Below, piece by piece: positions 28,028 through 37,867 of a stretch of DNA of 64,000 bases. A program made the translations under genes and the position numbers. The first letter of the stretch is position 1, and each line of letters begins with the position of its first letter. Source of the DNA: Leptospira ellinghausenii (lineage in GTDB: Bacteria > Spirochaetota > Leptospiria > Leptospirales > Leptospiraceae); contig NZ_BFAZ01000009.1 of NCBI RefSeq assembly GCF_003114815.1, positions 930,001 through 994,000 of the forward strand. Direction: 5' to 3'. The notes below the pieces were generated by a model. That model was given only the letters and a program-made list of their open reading frames with translations. It ran no database searches and was not told the origin of the DNA.

Positions 28028-29779
28028 TTACGAAAACAATTGTTTGATTTCGGCTAAGTTAGCTTCTGCTTCTCTTTCCCCTTTATCGATGATCTCTTGG
28101 TATCTTGCAAAATCAAATAACTGAAATTCTTCCAAATGGAAATGAACGAATAAATCCATCTTGGGACGTTTGAGTCGAGTGATCTCTCTACCTTCTAATG
28201 TGATGGTCCTTGTCATGATCTGTAAAATGGGAGGGTATTTTAAGGTATCCCATATGTAACGGAAAAAACCTTTTTCAGTGGTATTGCGGTCTTCAAACAG
28301 TTTCACTGGGACAATTTCCTGTAAAGGAGAGACGTTAATTCCCATGACAACATCAGCACCTTTGGAACGTATGAGATTTTCAGGGACATTATTGATCATA
28401 CCACCATCAACTAACAACTGCTCTCCCAATCTGTAAGGAGGAAATGCACCAGGTAAACTCATTGCACTTGTAAGAGCCTCTGTAATCGGGCCTTGGTCAA
28501 AAATATGTTCTTTGCCTGTTTGTAAGTCCACAGCCGAGGTTGCAAATGGAAGTGGTAATTCTTCGATTCGTTGGTCTCCAAATCCTTTTTTTAACATTCG
28601 TTTCATTCGTTTGCCCTTAAAAAAGGCAACGATTGGCAAAGTGGGATCAAAGGCACTTTCGAGCCCCCCAAAGAATTTTTTAATCATATCTTCAATTTCT
28701 TCAGGAGTATTTTTTCTAGCATATAATGCCGCAATCACAGCACCCATAGATGCACCTGAAATAAAATCAAAATGGATCCCCTCACGATGTAACACTTTGA
28801 GTAAACCCACATGTGCAAGAGCCCTCGCACCACCACCACCCAAAGCAAGACCTCTTGTTTTTGCGACAAGGTAACGAGCTAAAGTATCTTTTTGGTAAAA
28901 CGTTTTCAGTGATTGGTTTTGTGGAAGATAACTTTTTCTGACTCCACTCTCCATAAGGCGAATGGCACGACCTTCAAAATTACGGATTCGGCTTTTCCAA
29001 AACAGAATGATTTCTTCTTTTTCTTTGTAAAACTTCTCGGGATCATCTTCCCAAAAAACCAAAAAATCAGACTGAACAACTAAGTAATGTAAATCAGTTC
29101 TTGAAGTTGATTCATCAAAATAAATGTGAAGTAAAGGAGTTTTGCTTCTAAGGTTTGTTAGATGTTCGGATATTTGCGTTGTATCCATCCCTTTGAATGT
29201 CGAAATAGGAATCGCTGAGGAAAGTTTTTTAGTTGTCTCTCCATATTCATTTAAAAACGATTTTATTTTCTCTCCAAAATGATATTCTGGTTCCAAAGGT
29301 ACATGTACACATAACCGACGTAATCCGGTAAATTTTTCTTTGTGCCCAGCACGATCTAAATTTTCACGCATCCGTGTCCCCATCATTTGTATGATGTTTT
29401 GAGCAAAAACTTTCTCCTGGGATGCAAGTTGTAAAAATAGTTTTCCGTTTAACACATAGACAAGTGTGTCAATGACAGCAATAGCAGAAGTGGAATGATT
29501 AGAACTAGAAATGAGCGAATTTTCTGCCAAAACTTGGCCTGATCCCACATAGACGTGAGATTGCCCTACTATATTTTCCAACATGATCTCTCCATATCGG
29601 ATGATGTAGATGGATTCAGAGGACTCTCCTTTGTAGTAGAGAGCCTCGTGACTGCGGATCAGTTTTTCTTGGACATTGTTGGCAAGTCTAGTGAGAACTG
29701 GTTTGGGAAGATTTTTGAATAGCTCCACAGACTTTAAAAATTTCTGTATGGCCTGTCGTTCTAATTCTGTTCGTTTCAT
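28028..29779 (-). CDS. Patatin-like phospholipase with N-terminal cNMP domain
   Basis: 583 residues, NTE-like order. A cyclic-nucleotide-binding fold is at about 15-130 (KLIRSHEALYYKGESSESIY, IIRYGEIMLENIVG); its phosphate cassette is not canonical, so ligand binding is doubtful. A middle region of about 170 residues (NTE-linker-like) follows. The patatin domain has oxyanion GGGGARALAHVGLL, the nucleophile motif GASMGAV and the catalytic Asp in DGGMINNVP. This is a serine esterase acting on phospholipids or lysophospholipids at the membrane. It is 15 bases downstream of the MATE gene and probably cotranscribed with it. Confidence 0.9.
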   Translation of the reverse strand: MKRTELERQAIQKFLKSVELFKNLPKPVLTRLANNVQEKLIRSHEALYYKGESSESIYIIRYGEIMLENIVGQSHVYVGSGQVLAENSLISSSNHSTSAIAVIDTLVYVLNGKLFLQLASQEKVFAQNIIQMMGTRMRENLDRAGHKEKFTGLRRLCVHVPLEPEYHFGEKIKSFLNEYGETTKKLSSAIPISTFKGMDTTQISEHLTNLRSKTPLLHIYFDESTSRTDLHYLVVQSDFLVFWEDDPEKFYKEKEEIILFWKSRIRNFEGRAIRLMESGVRKSYLPQNQSLKTFYQKDTLARYLVAKTRGLALGGGGARALAHVGLLKVLHREGIHFDFISGASMGAVIAALYARKNTPEEIEDMIKKFFGGLESAFDPTLPIVAFFKGKRMKRMLKKGFGDQRIEELPLPFATSAVDLQTGKEHIFDQGPITEALTSAMSLPGAFPPYRLGEQLLVDGGMINNVPENLIRSKGADVVMGINVSPLQEIVPVKLFEDRNTTEKGFFRYIWDTLKYPPILQIMTRTITLEGREITRLKRPKMDLFVHFHLEEFQLFDFARYQEIIDKGEREAEANLAEIKQLFS

Positions 29780-29794
29780 TCTTCCCTCACATTA

Positions 29795-31150
29795 TTAAAT
29801 TCGTATACTTACCCACTCCTTCCTACGAAATTTTCCGACAAAAAGCACTGCCATCATCAAAATCCAAATAAAAAATGCGGACCAAATCCCAATTGTTCCC
29901 CACGCTAGGACAATCCCGAATAAATAGGCAAGCGGCAACATGATAAGAAACGATACAATCAAATAAACATACATCACATAGTACATCATCCCTGCACTAC
30001 GAAGTGCCGAACCAACAACCATATGATAAGCATCACCAACTTGGATGAGAGCCACAATGCACAATGCAGGGTATGCTTCTTTCATAACTGCGGGAACATC
30101 GGTAAATAAACTGATGAGCCATGGCCCACCTAAGATAAAAAAGAGCCCCATACTTCCCATCACAATGGCAGAGAAAGTGGCAGATCGCATTGTTCCTTCG
30201 TAGGCCAAACGAATTTTCCCTTGGCCCATCGCTTGTCCAAGAATTGTTGTAGCTGCAATTCCAAAGGAAAAACCTGGCATAAAAGACAAACTAAGACAAG
30301 TTAACACAACACTAGCAGATGCTAGTGTTGTTGTGCTGATCATTCCAGCTATTTTATAAAAACCAGAGAATGCAAAGTTTACGAGTGTGCCTTCCAATGC
30401 AGGTGCAAAACCAACCACACAAAGTTCTTTTAAAATTTCATAACTAGGTGAAAATATTTGGTAACGAAAGAACTTGATTACGTCCTTTCGAAAGAAATAA
30501 AATACTACAACGAGGAGAGATGGCACTGAACTCAAACTAGATGCAATCGCAGCACCTTTGACTCCCATCGCAGGGAATCCCCAGTTTCCAAAAATCAGTA
30601 ACCAGTTAAAAAAGATATTCGTAACAGCCGCGACAATTGAGGATATCATCCCAACTTGTACAATACCAATTCCGTCAAAAAATCCACGTAAAGCGAAACC
30701 TACAAAAAATAAAACGGTTCCAATAAATCGGTAGGATAAATAGACTCCTGCAACTTCGATCACCTCAGGATCGTCACCGATCCAAGCCATTAAATTCGGA
30801 GCATATATGTATCCGAAATATGATAATAAAGAACCTAAAACCAATGATAAGTAAATTGAATTGACAAGGGTGATTCCAACTCCTCTCTCATTCTTCTCGC
30901 CAAATCTTCGTGCTACGATGATTTGAACAGCCATGGAACCACCCATGAGAAATGCAAAGATGGAAAAGTACACCATACCGCCAAATCCAACAGAGGCAAG
31001 AGGCACTTCCCCTAACTTACCTACCATAGCAGTATCCGCTACCATAATGGCTGTATAACTGATCATTCCAAAAAAAACAGGGATTGCTAAACCTAGAATT
31101 TTCTGATTGAGTCTAGTTGGCTTCAAGATGCGTCTAATTTTGTGAAGCAT
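29795..31150 (-). CDS. MATE-family efflux transporter
   Basis: 451 residues from ATG 31150 (MLHKIRRILKPTRLN); the open frame continues to 31276 but runs over the divergent gene, so I prefer the shorter form. Twelve hydrophobic segments and MATE signatures: AIPVFFGMISYTAIMVADTA, MVGKLGEVPLASVG, GMGQGKI-like (ILGQAMGQGKIRLAYEG). It probably exports cationic compounds using a Na+ or H+ gradient. Only 17 bases lie between its start and the adenosine-deaminase-like gene's start. Confidence 0.9.
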   Translation of the reverse strand: MLHKIRRILKPTRLNQKILGLAIPVFFGMISYTAIMVADTAMVGKLGEVPLASVGFGGMVYFSIFAFLMGGSMAVQIIVARRFGEKNERGVGITLVNSIYLSLVLGSLLSYFGYIYAPNLMAWIGDDPEVIEVAGVYLSYRFIGTVLFFVGFALRGFFDGIGIVQVGMISSIVAAVTNIFFNWLLIFGNWGFPAMGVKGAAIASSLSSVPSLLVVVFYFFRKDVIKFFRYQIFSPSYEILKELCVVGFAPALEGTLVNFAFSGFYKIAGMISTTTLASASVVLTCLSLSFMPGFSFGIAATTILGQAMGQGKIRLAYEGTMRSATFSAIVMGSMGLFFILGGPWLISLFTDVPAVMKEAYPALCIVALIQVGDAYHMVVGSALRSAGMMYYVMYVYLIVSFLIMLPLAYLFGIVLAWGTIGIWSAFFIWILMMAVLFVGKFRRKEWVSIRI

Positions 31151-31167
31151 AGTTTTGTCATTTTTAT

Positions 31168-32478
31168 ATGTATATCGATCTACACAACCACCTTTATGGA
31201 TGTTTACCCCCTGAAACTTTGTTTCGCATTGGAAAAAATAATCCAAACCCAAGATGGCACCTATACTTAGAGTCATATGAAAAAGCTTATGGAATTAAAA
31301 TTCGTCCTTCGACCTTCTTCGATGATTATTCAGACATAAAAGAATTTTCGAAACTTTATCATTTTAAAGAAAAAGCCCCATTTTTGCATTTCCAAGCAAA
31401 GTTTAATTTGATCATCGCCTTAGTTAAGTTTGATGAAAGGGAAATAACGGAAGTCTCCCATGATGTCGTTTTTTCAAATAGTTTAGAAGACATAAGTTAT
31501 GCTGAATATCGATTGATGTTTGGAAAAGAAGAACCCAAGGAAAGTTTTTATACCAAACTAATGGCTTCACTTGAAGGTTTGAAAAAGGGAGAAGAGTCAG
31601 CAAAAAAGGCAGGAAAACCAATCCAAGCCAAACTGGTGATGTCTTTACATAGAGATCTAAATTTTGAAAGGCATTATGATTGGATGAAAAACTGGATGGA
31701 AAAAGAATCTCTCATTCGTGATGGACTAGTTGGCATTGACTTCTGTCATATTGAAGAAGGTTATCCTCCAAAACATAAACAATCTTTTTTTCATTCAATC
31801 AATAAAGACAATAAGGCAGAACCCAAAACTGCATTGTCCATCCTCTACCACGTAGGCGAAAGTTTTCGAGACAAAACTCCTTTCTCTGCAGTACGTTGGA
31901 TCATCGAATCGGCTGAAAATGGCGCACATCGACTTGGACATGCTCTTGCACTTGGTATTGATTCTGATTATTTTTTAGGAGAGGAACGCACAGAACTTGT
32001 TTCAGAAGCAAAAGACCAAATAGAATACGAACTGATGTATTATGACGAAATTACCACCTATGGTCCGTTTTATGCCAAAGAAGAACTAGAACTAAAACGA
32101 AAAGAAATCAAAACTAAACCTGATACAGAAATACTGACCATTCCTTTTGATGAAACACAGTCCCAATACCTTCACACCTTCCAAAACTATGCGATGTCAA
32201 AAATTGCAAAAACAAATGTTGTTATCGAATGTTGCCCTTCCTCGAATTTGTACATAGGAATGTTAGAATCCCATATTGATCATCCTATCACTCGGTTTTT
32301 ACAAAACGATGTCAAAATTACCATTGGATCAGATGATCCCGGTTTATTTGGTACAACGATGGAAGAGGAATACCAACATGCGCATACAGCAGGAGTTTCA
32401 GAAAAAGACCTGGAGTTGATACGTTCTGTCTCATTGGACTACCGCTCCACGAAACTTTCAGGCCGTGATTTGGATTGA
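31168..32478 (+). CDS. Adenosine/AMP deaminase-like metal hydrolase
   Basis: 436 residues with the metal-dependent deaminase pattern: DLHNHLYGCLP (first metal His pair), LYHVGESFRD (His-Gly-Glu), HRLGHALALG, VIECCPSSNLYIG and ITIGSDDPGLFGTTMEEEY (terminal metal Asp pair). This is the adenosine deaminase superfamily; the N-terminal 110 residues and the insertion after the HVGE motif differ from true ADA, so the base substrate is uncertain. It is divergent from the MATE gene. Confidence 0.8.
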   Translation: MYIDLHNHLYGCLPPETLFRIGKNNPNPRWHLYLESYEKAYGIKIRPSTFFDDYSDIKEFSKLYHFKEKAPFLHFQAKFNLIIALVKFDEREITEVSHDVVFSNSLEDISYAEYRLMFGKEEPKESFYTKLMASLEGLKKGEESAKKAGKPIQAKLVMSLHRDLNFERHYDWMKNWMEKESLIRDGLVGIDFCHIEEGYPPKHKQSFFHSINKDNKAEPKTALSILYHVGESFRDKTPFSAVRWIIESAENGAHRLGHALALGIDSDYFLGEERTELVSEAKDQIEYELMYYDEITTYGPFYAKEELELKRKEIKTKPDTEILTIPFDETQSQYLHTFQNYAMSKIAKTNVVIECCPSSNLYIGMLESHIDHPITRFLQNDVKITIGSDDPGLFGTTMEEEYQHAHTAGVSEKDLELIRSVSLDYRSTKLSGRDLD

Positions 32479-32508
32479 CCCTCACAAGGATCAAGTAAAC
32501 TGGAATGT

Positions 32509-33201
32509 ATGCGGATTTTTTCCCAATTTTTTGTGCCAATGATTGTCTTTACTATGGTGTTTGGACCCGTTTATGGGCAAACCAAAGAAGGCTTTTACGA
32601 TACAAATAATTATGACCTAAGAAACATCCCAAATTCCGATCCCGAATCAAATGTTCTGAAGGATGTCACCCTTCCTCCTAAATTTGAAACACCAGTCCTC
32701 GCAACTCCAAAAAATGCGAAAACGCAATACAGTGGGATTGAATCCATACCAGGTGCTGGTGCACTTATGAATTCCCGAACTCCTGCCAATTCCAGTCAGA
32801 ATGCATCCAATCCTTATAGTTTGAGCAATGCTCAAAATTCTCCCATTAACCCTCTTACTGGTGAAATCAATGAGCAAGCCTTACAAAACCAATTGCAAAA
32901 AAGTAGAACCAAACAAGAGTTAAAGAAAAAACAAAAAGAAGAATTTGATGAAGATGCAGTTTATGAAGAAACAAAATTTCGTAGAGGTTACATCATATTC
33001 TTTTTAACTTTACCTTTTGCTTTGATCGCTTCTGCTGGCGGAGTCGCTTTATTACCAGTCGCCCTACAAAAATCAGCTGTTGCCAGTGGGATTCTCATCA
33101 CTGGATCACTTGGCCTCTCTGGTGCCAATGTGTATGTTGATCAAAAAAGACTCGAAGAACATCGAGAAAAGAAAAAGCAACTAGCAGACGTTAAACCTTG
33201 A
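32509..33201 (+). CDS. Exported protein of unknown function with membrane segments
   Basis: 230 residues, unrecognised. Signal-like N-terminus (FFVPMIVFTMVFGPVYGQ), an Asn/Pro-rich middle, a charged coiled-coil-prone stretch (about 128-155, KSRTKQELKKKQKEEFDEDA), and two hydrophobic segments (about 160-205: GYIIFFLTLPFALIASAGGV, then LLPVALQKS...). It ends with a charged Lys-rich tail. It overlaps the TrkH frame if that gene starts at TTG 33198. Confidence 0.65.
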   Translation: MRIFSQFFVPMIVFTMVFGPVYGQTKEGFYDTNNYDLRNIPNSDPESNVLKDVTLPPKFETPVLATPKNAKTQYSGIESIPGAGALMNSRTPANSSQNASNPYSLSNAQNSPINPLTGEINEQALQNQLQKSRTKQELKKKQKEEFDEDAVYEETKFRRGYIIFFLTLPFALIASAGGVALLPVALQKSAVASGILITGSLGLSGANVYVDQKRLEEHREKKKQLADVKP

Positions 33202-35015
33202 AGTCCAAACGTATTTTTGTTTTTTTACATCATCTACTTCAATACTTACAAGTCCAAAGATATGAAATTCGTAAATTTTATATGGAATACCTACGGCCTA
33301 TAGGCAGAGTGTTTTACATATTTTTTGGTTTTTTGTCGATTACTATTTTAATTTTAGATTTTGGTTTTTATTATCCAGAAGAATGGAAACCATATGTTAC
33401 TATCTCCATTCGAACTCTCGTTAGTTTTTTTATTGGTTATGAAACTTTACACTTAACTTTTACAAATAAAAAATGGAAGGAATTTTTAAACATACACAAG
33501 ATTGAACTTACCATCTTGTTAATGTTAGGATTAGAAATGATCTATGAGGAAAATATCATTCAAATCTTAAAATCCTATCATATTTCTGGTAATGACACTA
33601 CATTGATTTTTTTGTCAGCAAATCAGTTTTTATTTCTATTTTCCAATTTAGCTCACTTCTTTCGTTTATCCAAAAAAAGAGATTCTAAAAAACTCAATCC
33701 ATCAATCGTTTTTGTCACTTCCTTTGCAGTTATCATTTTTGTTGGAGTGTGTTTTTTACATTTTCCTAAATCAACTCTCGAACACGTAAATACAATCGAT
33801 ATCATTTTTACTACGATTAGTGCAACTTGTGTGACAGGTTTATCAACGGTTGATATTGGTAGTCAATTTACACTCACTGGTCAGCTTGTAATTTTACTAC
33901 TCATTCAAGTTGGTGGACTAGGACTCATGACTCTCACTAGTTTCTTTTCCATTTTTTTAACAGGAAAAGGTTCAGTGAGTGATACCTTAATGATCAAAGA
34001 TCTTCTTTCAGAAGAAACAATGGGTCGTGCAAAAGAAATTTTAAAACAAATTACATTACAAACTTTAGCCATCGAACTGATTGGAGCGGTATTTTTATTT
34101 TATAGTTTTCCAAAAAACTATCCCCTTCCTTTACCTGAAAAAATTTATTATTCAGTGTTTCATTCAATTTCTGCATTTTGTAATGCAGGTTTTAGTTTAA
34201 TGCCGAATGGATTGGCAACGGATGCCTTTAAAGAATCCGAAGGATTTTTATCCATCATTATGTTACTCATCGTCTTTGGTGGTTTGGGTTTTCCCGTTAT
34301 CTACCAGTTACGTACAAAATTATTAAATCCGTTTGAACCTAAGTTTCGCTGGTCAATTACATCCAAACTCGTTTTTTTCGTAACGGGTTTCTTACTAATA
34401 TTCGGAACAGTTAGTTGTTATTTCCTTGAGAGTCAATTATCCTTAAAAGGTCTACCGATTGAGAAACAATTATTTCATTCTTTATTTTATTCGGTGACCA
34501 CAAGGACAGCTGGTTTTAATACTTTTGATCTATCTTTAATGGGATACCCAATGACATTCATTTCATTTTTTCTGATGTGGGTAGGAGCTTCGCCAGTTTC
34601 AACTGGTGGAGGGATCAAAACAACTACACTTGCAATCTCGTTTATGAATATTAGCAATCAGATTCGAGGAAAAGAAAGAATGGAAATTGGACACCGAACG
34701 ATTGCTAATTCTACAATTGCAAGAGCAAGTGCAACGATTGTCTTATCTCTATTTGTTATTTTTATAGCGATCTTTTGTCTTTTACTCACAGAAAATGCCC
34801 ATTTTATTGACTTATGTTATGAAGTAGTATCGGCATTTGGGACTGTTGGGTTAACAAGAGGTCTTACTCCTCATTTATCGGATTTTGGAAAAATCTTAAT
34901 TTGTATTGTGATGTTTGTAGGAAGAGTAGGAATCTTAACTCTACTAATTGCCGTATCTAAGAAAGTAGATCATATTTCATACGAATATCCAAAAGAATAT
35001 GTAGTGGTTGGTTGA
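33198..35015 (+). CDS. TrkH/KtrB-type potassium transporter subunit
   Basis: 605 residues if started at TTG 33198 (TTGA overlap with the previous stop); ATG 33282 would give 577 and neither has a good ribosome site. Four selectivity-filter loops are visible: TCVTGLSTVD, FCNAGFSLMPNG, TTRTAGFNTFD and AFGTVGLTRGL. The N-terminal 150 residues add four or five extra hydrophobic helices ahead of the usual M1. With the RCK protein encoded next, it forms a K+ uptake channel in the inner membrane. Confidence 0.92.
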   Translation: MKSKRIFVFLHHLLQYLQVQRYEIRKFYMEYLRPIGRVFYIFFGFLSITILILDFGFYYPEEWKPYVTISIRTLVSFFIGYETLHLTFTNKKWKEFLNIHKIELTILLMLGLEMIYEENIIQILKSYHISGNDTTLIFLSANQFLFLFSNLAHFFRLSKKRDSKKLNPSIVFVTSFAVIIFVGVCFLHFPKSTLEHVNTIDIIFTTISATCVTGLSTVDIGSQFTLTGQLVILLLIQVGGLGLMTLTSFFSIFLTGKGSVSDTLMIKDLLSEETMGRAKEILKQITLQTLAIELIGAVFLFYSFPKNYPLPLPEKIYYSVFHSISAFCNAGFSLMPNGLATDAFKESEGFLSIIMLLIVFGGLGFPVIYQLRTKLLNPFEPKFRWSITSKLVFFVTGFLLIFGTVSCYFLESQLSLKGLPIEKQLFHSLFYSVTTRTAGFNTFDLSLMGYPMTFISFFLMWVGASPVSTGGGIKTTTLAISFMNISNQIRGKERMEIGHRTIANSTIARASATIVLSLFVIFIAIFCLLLTENAHFIDLCYEVVSAFGTVGLTRGLTPHLSDFGKILICIVMFVGRVGILTLLIAVSKKVDHISYEYPKEYVVVG

Positions 35016-35019
35016 TACT

Positions 35020-35715
35020 ATGCAAAGAAAAAAAATTGCAGTGATTGGAATTGGAAGTTTTGGAAAACTATTTGTTCGTTATCTTTTTGAGGATGGACAC
35101 GAAGTCATTGCAATAGATAAAGATCCAATCGTTATAGATTCGATAAAAGATTTTGTAACAGTAGCTGTTACATTGGATGCAACAGATGAACATGCTCTCC
35201 GTTCTCAAGGAATTGGTGATGTTGATTATGCTGTAATTGCATTAGCCGACGATTTTGAAACTTCCATCATTTGTGCTGATAGTTTAAAAAAATCTGGAGT
35301 GAGTTTAATTTATGCCAGATACCAAACTGAACTTCAAAAAAAAGTTTTAGAACTTTTAGGTATACGCGATTTATTCAATCCTGAAGAAAGAGCAGCGAAA
35401 AGTATGGCAGAAACTTTTTCTTTTGCAGGAATGCGATCGAGTTTTTTATTATCAGATGAATATAGCGTAGTCGAAGTTACCGTTCCCAGCAGATACATCA
35501 ACAAAACAATCGCTGATGCAGACCTTAGACACAAATACAACATCAATGTGATTACAATCAAACGACCAACTACAAATAAAGATTCAAAACGCACATCTGA
35601 TTCAAAAATAGAGAAAATATTAGGGATTCCTCATGGAAATACTGTTCTCCGCGAAGATGACATCGTTGTTTTATTTGGATCTCAAACAGATCTTACAAAG
35701 TTTTTAGAGACCTAA
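35020..35715 (+). CDS. TrkA/KtrA potassium-channel regulatory subunit
   Basis: 231 residues from ATG 35020, four bases after the TrkH stop; a TTG at 35008 is less likely. RCK_N Rossmann domain KIAVIGIGSFGKLFVRYLFE with the acidic ribose-binding Asp in VIAIDKDP, then an RCK_C domain (about 145-230, with EVTVPSRYINKTIADADLRH and ending DDIVVLFGSQTDL). It gates the TrkH channel in response to nucleotides. Confidence 0.93.
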   Translation: MQRKKIAVIGIGSFGKLFVRYLFEDGHEVIAIDKDPIVIDSIKDFVTVAVTLDATDEHALRSQGIGDVDYAVIALADDFETSIICADSLKKSGVSLIYARYQTELQKKVLELLGIRDLFNPEERAAKSMAETFSFAGMRSSFLLSDEYSVVEVTVPSRYINKTIADADLRHKYNINVITIKRPTTNKDSKRTSDSKIEKILGIPHGNTVLREDDIVVLFGSQTDLTKFLET

Positions 35716-35722
35716 AAATCAA

Positions 35723-36499
35723 ATGGGTCCAGAAAGAATCATTTGTTTAACAGAAGAACCAACAGAGATGATTTATCTGTTAGGTGAAGAAAAGAGAATT
35801 GTAGGAATCTCGGTTTATACGGAAAGGCCTGTCCGTGCCAAAGAAGAAAAAACAAAAGTTTCCGCTTTTATCAGTGGAAATATCAAAAAAATACTCTCAC
35901 TTGAACCAGATCTTGTCATTGGATTTTCTGATATCCAAGGCCAACTCGCAAAAGATCTTATTGAACGTGGGTTAAATGTTCTCATCTTCAACCAACGTTC
36001 TATCAATGAAATTATCTGCAATATGCAAATCATCGGAAACCTAGTAGGTCAGTCTGAAAAAGCCAAATCCATCACGGATGGTTGGGAAAAACAAATCCAA
36101 ACCTGGCAAAAGGAAAATGAATCCATTCCTAAAAAACCCACTGTTTTTTTCCAGGAATGGGATGAACCCATCATCACGGGAATCCAATGGGTAAGTGAAG
36201 CCATCACCTTGGCCGGTGGAATCGATTGTTTTTCCCATCTCAAAGATCGCAAATTAGCGAAAGACCGAATCATCCAAGCGAATGATGTAAAAGACGCAAA
36301 CCCCGACATTTATGTTGGCTCCTGGTGTGGGAAGGATATGGACTGGGATTGGGTGAAAAACAAACCCGAATGGCAATCAACGGGTTTTATCCAAAACAAC
36401 CGAATTTATGAGTTGGACCCGAGCATTATATTACAACCAGGTCCTGCTTTGTTTTTAGAAGGGATTCCAAAACTCAGAGACCTATTTTCAAAAGCTTAA
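35723..36499 (+). CDS. BtuF-like periplasmic-binding-fold protein without signal peptide
   Basis: 258 residues of the Peripla_BP_2 family: RIICLTEEPTEMIYLLGEEK, RIVGISVYTERP, ILSLEPDLVIGFSDIQGQLA, GIDCFSHLKDRKLAKDRIIQ, and the ending NRIYELDPSIILQPGPALFL typical of cobalamin/haem-binding relatives of BtuF. No signal sequence or lipobox is present and no ABC permease is adjacent, so it may act in the cytoplasm. It follows the Trk genes by seven bases and is probably in their transcript. Confidence 0.75.
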   Translation: MGPERIICLTEEPTEMIYLLGEEKRIVGISVYTERPVRAKEEKTKVSAFISGNIKKILSLEPDLVIGFSDIQGQLAKDLIERGLNVLIFNQRSINEIICNMQIIGNLVGQSEKAKSITDGWEKQIQTWQKENESIPKKPTVFFQEWDEPIITGIQWVSEAITLAGGIDCFSHLKDRKLAKDRIIQANDVKDANPDIYVGSWCGKDMDWDWVKNKPEWQSTGFIQNNRIYELDPSIILQPGPALFLEGIPKLRDLFSKA

Positions 36500-36508
36500 T
36501 TACCCTCT

Positions 36509-36552
36509 TTGTCATCCATCTGTCATCTAAATGTAACAGAGATATTCTAGAT
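36509..36552 (+). promoter_or_regulatory. PHO-box-like tandem repeats upstream of exbB
   Basis: Three half-sites at exact 11-base spacing: TTGTCAT (36509), CTGTCAT (36520), ATGTAAC (36531). The first two with their spacer read like the enterobacterial PHO box CTGTCATAAATCTGTCAC (differing at four positions). A -10-like TAGATT (36548) follows the third half-site by ten bases. The exbB start is 33 bases further on. Confidence 0.55.
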
Positions 36553-36584
36553 TTGAAACATATCAATCAGATATGGAGACATTC

Positions 36585-37424
36585 ATGAACGTTTCATGTA
36601 ACCTGGCAAAGAAAAATATCACTTTGTCCTTTGTGATCGCACTTATCACAATTTTTACAATTGTTGGAAAAATCGAAGCACAAGCGAATCCTACAACACC
36701 TAGCACAGAAACTACGCAAACAACGGAAGCACCACAGGAAACCCCTGCACCAGTAGCACAAGCACCAGAACAAACTCCTACGCAAGATTCAGAAATCGGA
36801 CTCGTAAAATTATTTGTAACTGGTGGATGGTCCATGTGGCCACTCTTACTTTCTTCTATTGTTGGTTTCGGAGTGATCCTCGAAAGGATGTACTTTTTCT
36901 TCACCGCAAAATTAATTAGAAAAGGTTACAACCAAGACTTACAAGATGCCATTGATGCTTCTGGTATGCAAGGTGTTGATGAATTCTTAAAAGCAAACGA
37001 AGGCCAAAAAATCACTGACGTATTAAAAAATGGTATGGAAGTTTCTCAAAACGATCCTGAAATTTTTGCTGCTGGTATCGAAAGAGAAGCAGGTGAAGTG
37101 ATGACACTTTTAGAAAAAGGACTCACTGTTCTTTCTGCAGTATCAACCATTGCACCACTTGTCGGATTCCTTGGAACTGTATCTGGTATGATCAATGCAT
37201 TCGATGCAATTGCAAATGCTGACCAAGTAAACGCAAAAGTAGTTGCTGGTGGTATCAAAGAAGCCCTCATTACAACAGCTGCTGGTCTTATCGTTGCGAT
37301 TCCTGCAATGACATTCTACCAATACTTACAAGGCCGAGTTGGTTTTTTTACATCTGAAGTAGAAGAAGCAGCAAACAAAATCTACAAAGAATACTTAAAA
37401 CTGAAAGCCGGAAAAAAAGCGTAA
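36585..37424 (+). CDS. exbB: ExbB/TolQ-family proton channel protein
   Basis: 279 residues from ATG 36585, which follows GGAGA at good spacing (the ATG 12 bases earlier lacks one). Signal-like first helix, a Thr/Pro/Gln-rich periplasmic stretch, then MotA/TolQ/ExbB transmembrane helices: [40 protein letters not shown] and [15 protein letters not shown]. With ExbD it uses the proton gradient to energise TonB. First gene of a four-gene operon. Confidence 0.93.
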   Translation: MNVSCNLAKKNITLSFVIALITIFTIVGKIEAQANPTTPSTETTQTTEAPQETPAPVAQAPEQTPTQDSEIGLVKLFVTGGWSMWPLLLSSIVGFGVILERMYFFFTAKLIRKGYNQDLQDAIDASGMQGVDEFLKANEGQKITDVLKNGMEVSQNDPEIFAAGIEREAGEVMTLLEKGLTVLSAVSTIAPLVGFLGTVSGMINAFDAIANADQVNAKVVAGGIKEALITTAAGLIVAIPAMTFYQYLQGRVGFFTSEVEEAANKIYKEYLKLKAGKKA

Positions 37425-37446
37425 AACATACGGTAAGAAACTAACC

Positions 37447-37866
37447 ATGATTAAGTTAAAGAAAAAACAAGAACTAGAGGAAATTTCGGCAGCATCCATG
37501 TCGGATATTGCCTTTCTACTCTTGGTATTTTTTATGGTAACAGCAGTATTCTTTGTAAAGGAAGGACTCAATATCTCCCTTCCTCGCAAACAATCCGAAC
37601 CACAGCCATTTTTACGCAAAAATGTATATGAAATTTTAGTCACTCAAGACAGATACAAGATGCGTAACCCAGCTTTCGGAACCAAAGAATACGTTAGTTT
37701 ACAAGAATTTCGTGATGACCTGAACCAAATGGAAATCCCAGATCTTAAAAACAAACTAGCACTCATTGTTACAACCGGTGATACCAAATATGCAAAGATG
37801 TTGGATGCTTTATCAGCAGTTCAACTTCGCGGATTTGAAAAAATCTCAGTGAGAAAGAAGAAATAA
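37447..37866 (+). CDS. exbD: ExbD/TolR-family protein (first copy)
   Basis: 139 residues. One N-terminal membrane helix with the essential Asp in [20 protein letters not shown], then a periplasmic domain ([20 protein letters not shown]). It is the proton-carrying partner of ExbB. Two ExbD genes follow one ExbB gene, so the complex may be hetero-oligomeric. Confidence 0.92.
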   Translation: MIKLKKKQELEEISAASMSDIAFLLLVFFMVTAVFFVKEGLNISLPRKQSEPQPFLRKNVYEILVTQDRYKMRNPAFGTKEYVSLQEFRDDLNQMEIPDLKNKLALIVTTGDTKYAKMLDALSAVQLRGFEKISVRKKK

Positions 37867-37867
37867 T

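Noticed and set aside
31151..31276. Extended start for the MATE transporter
   Set aside because: It would overlap the divergent deaminase-like gene by over 100 bases, and ATG 31150 gives the normal family start.
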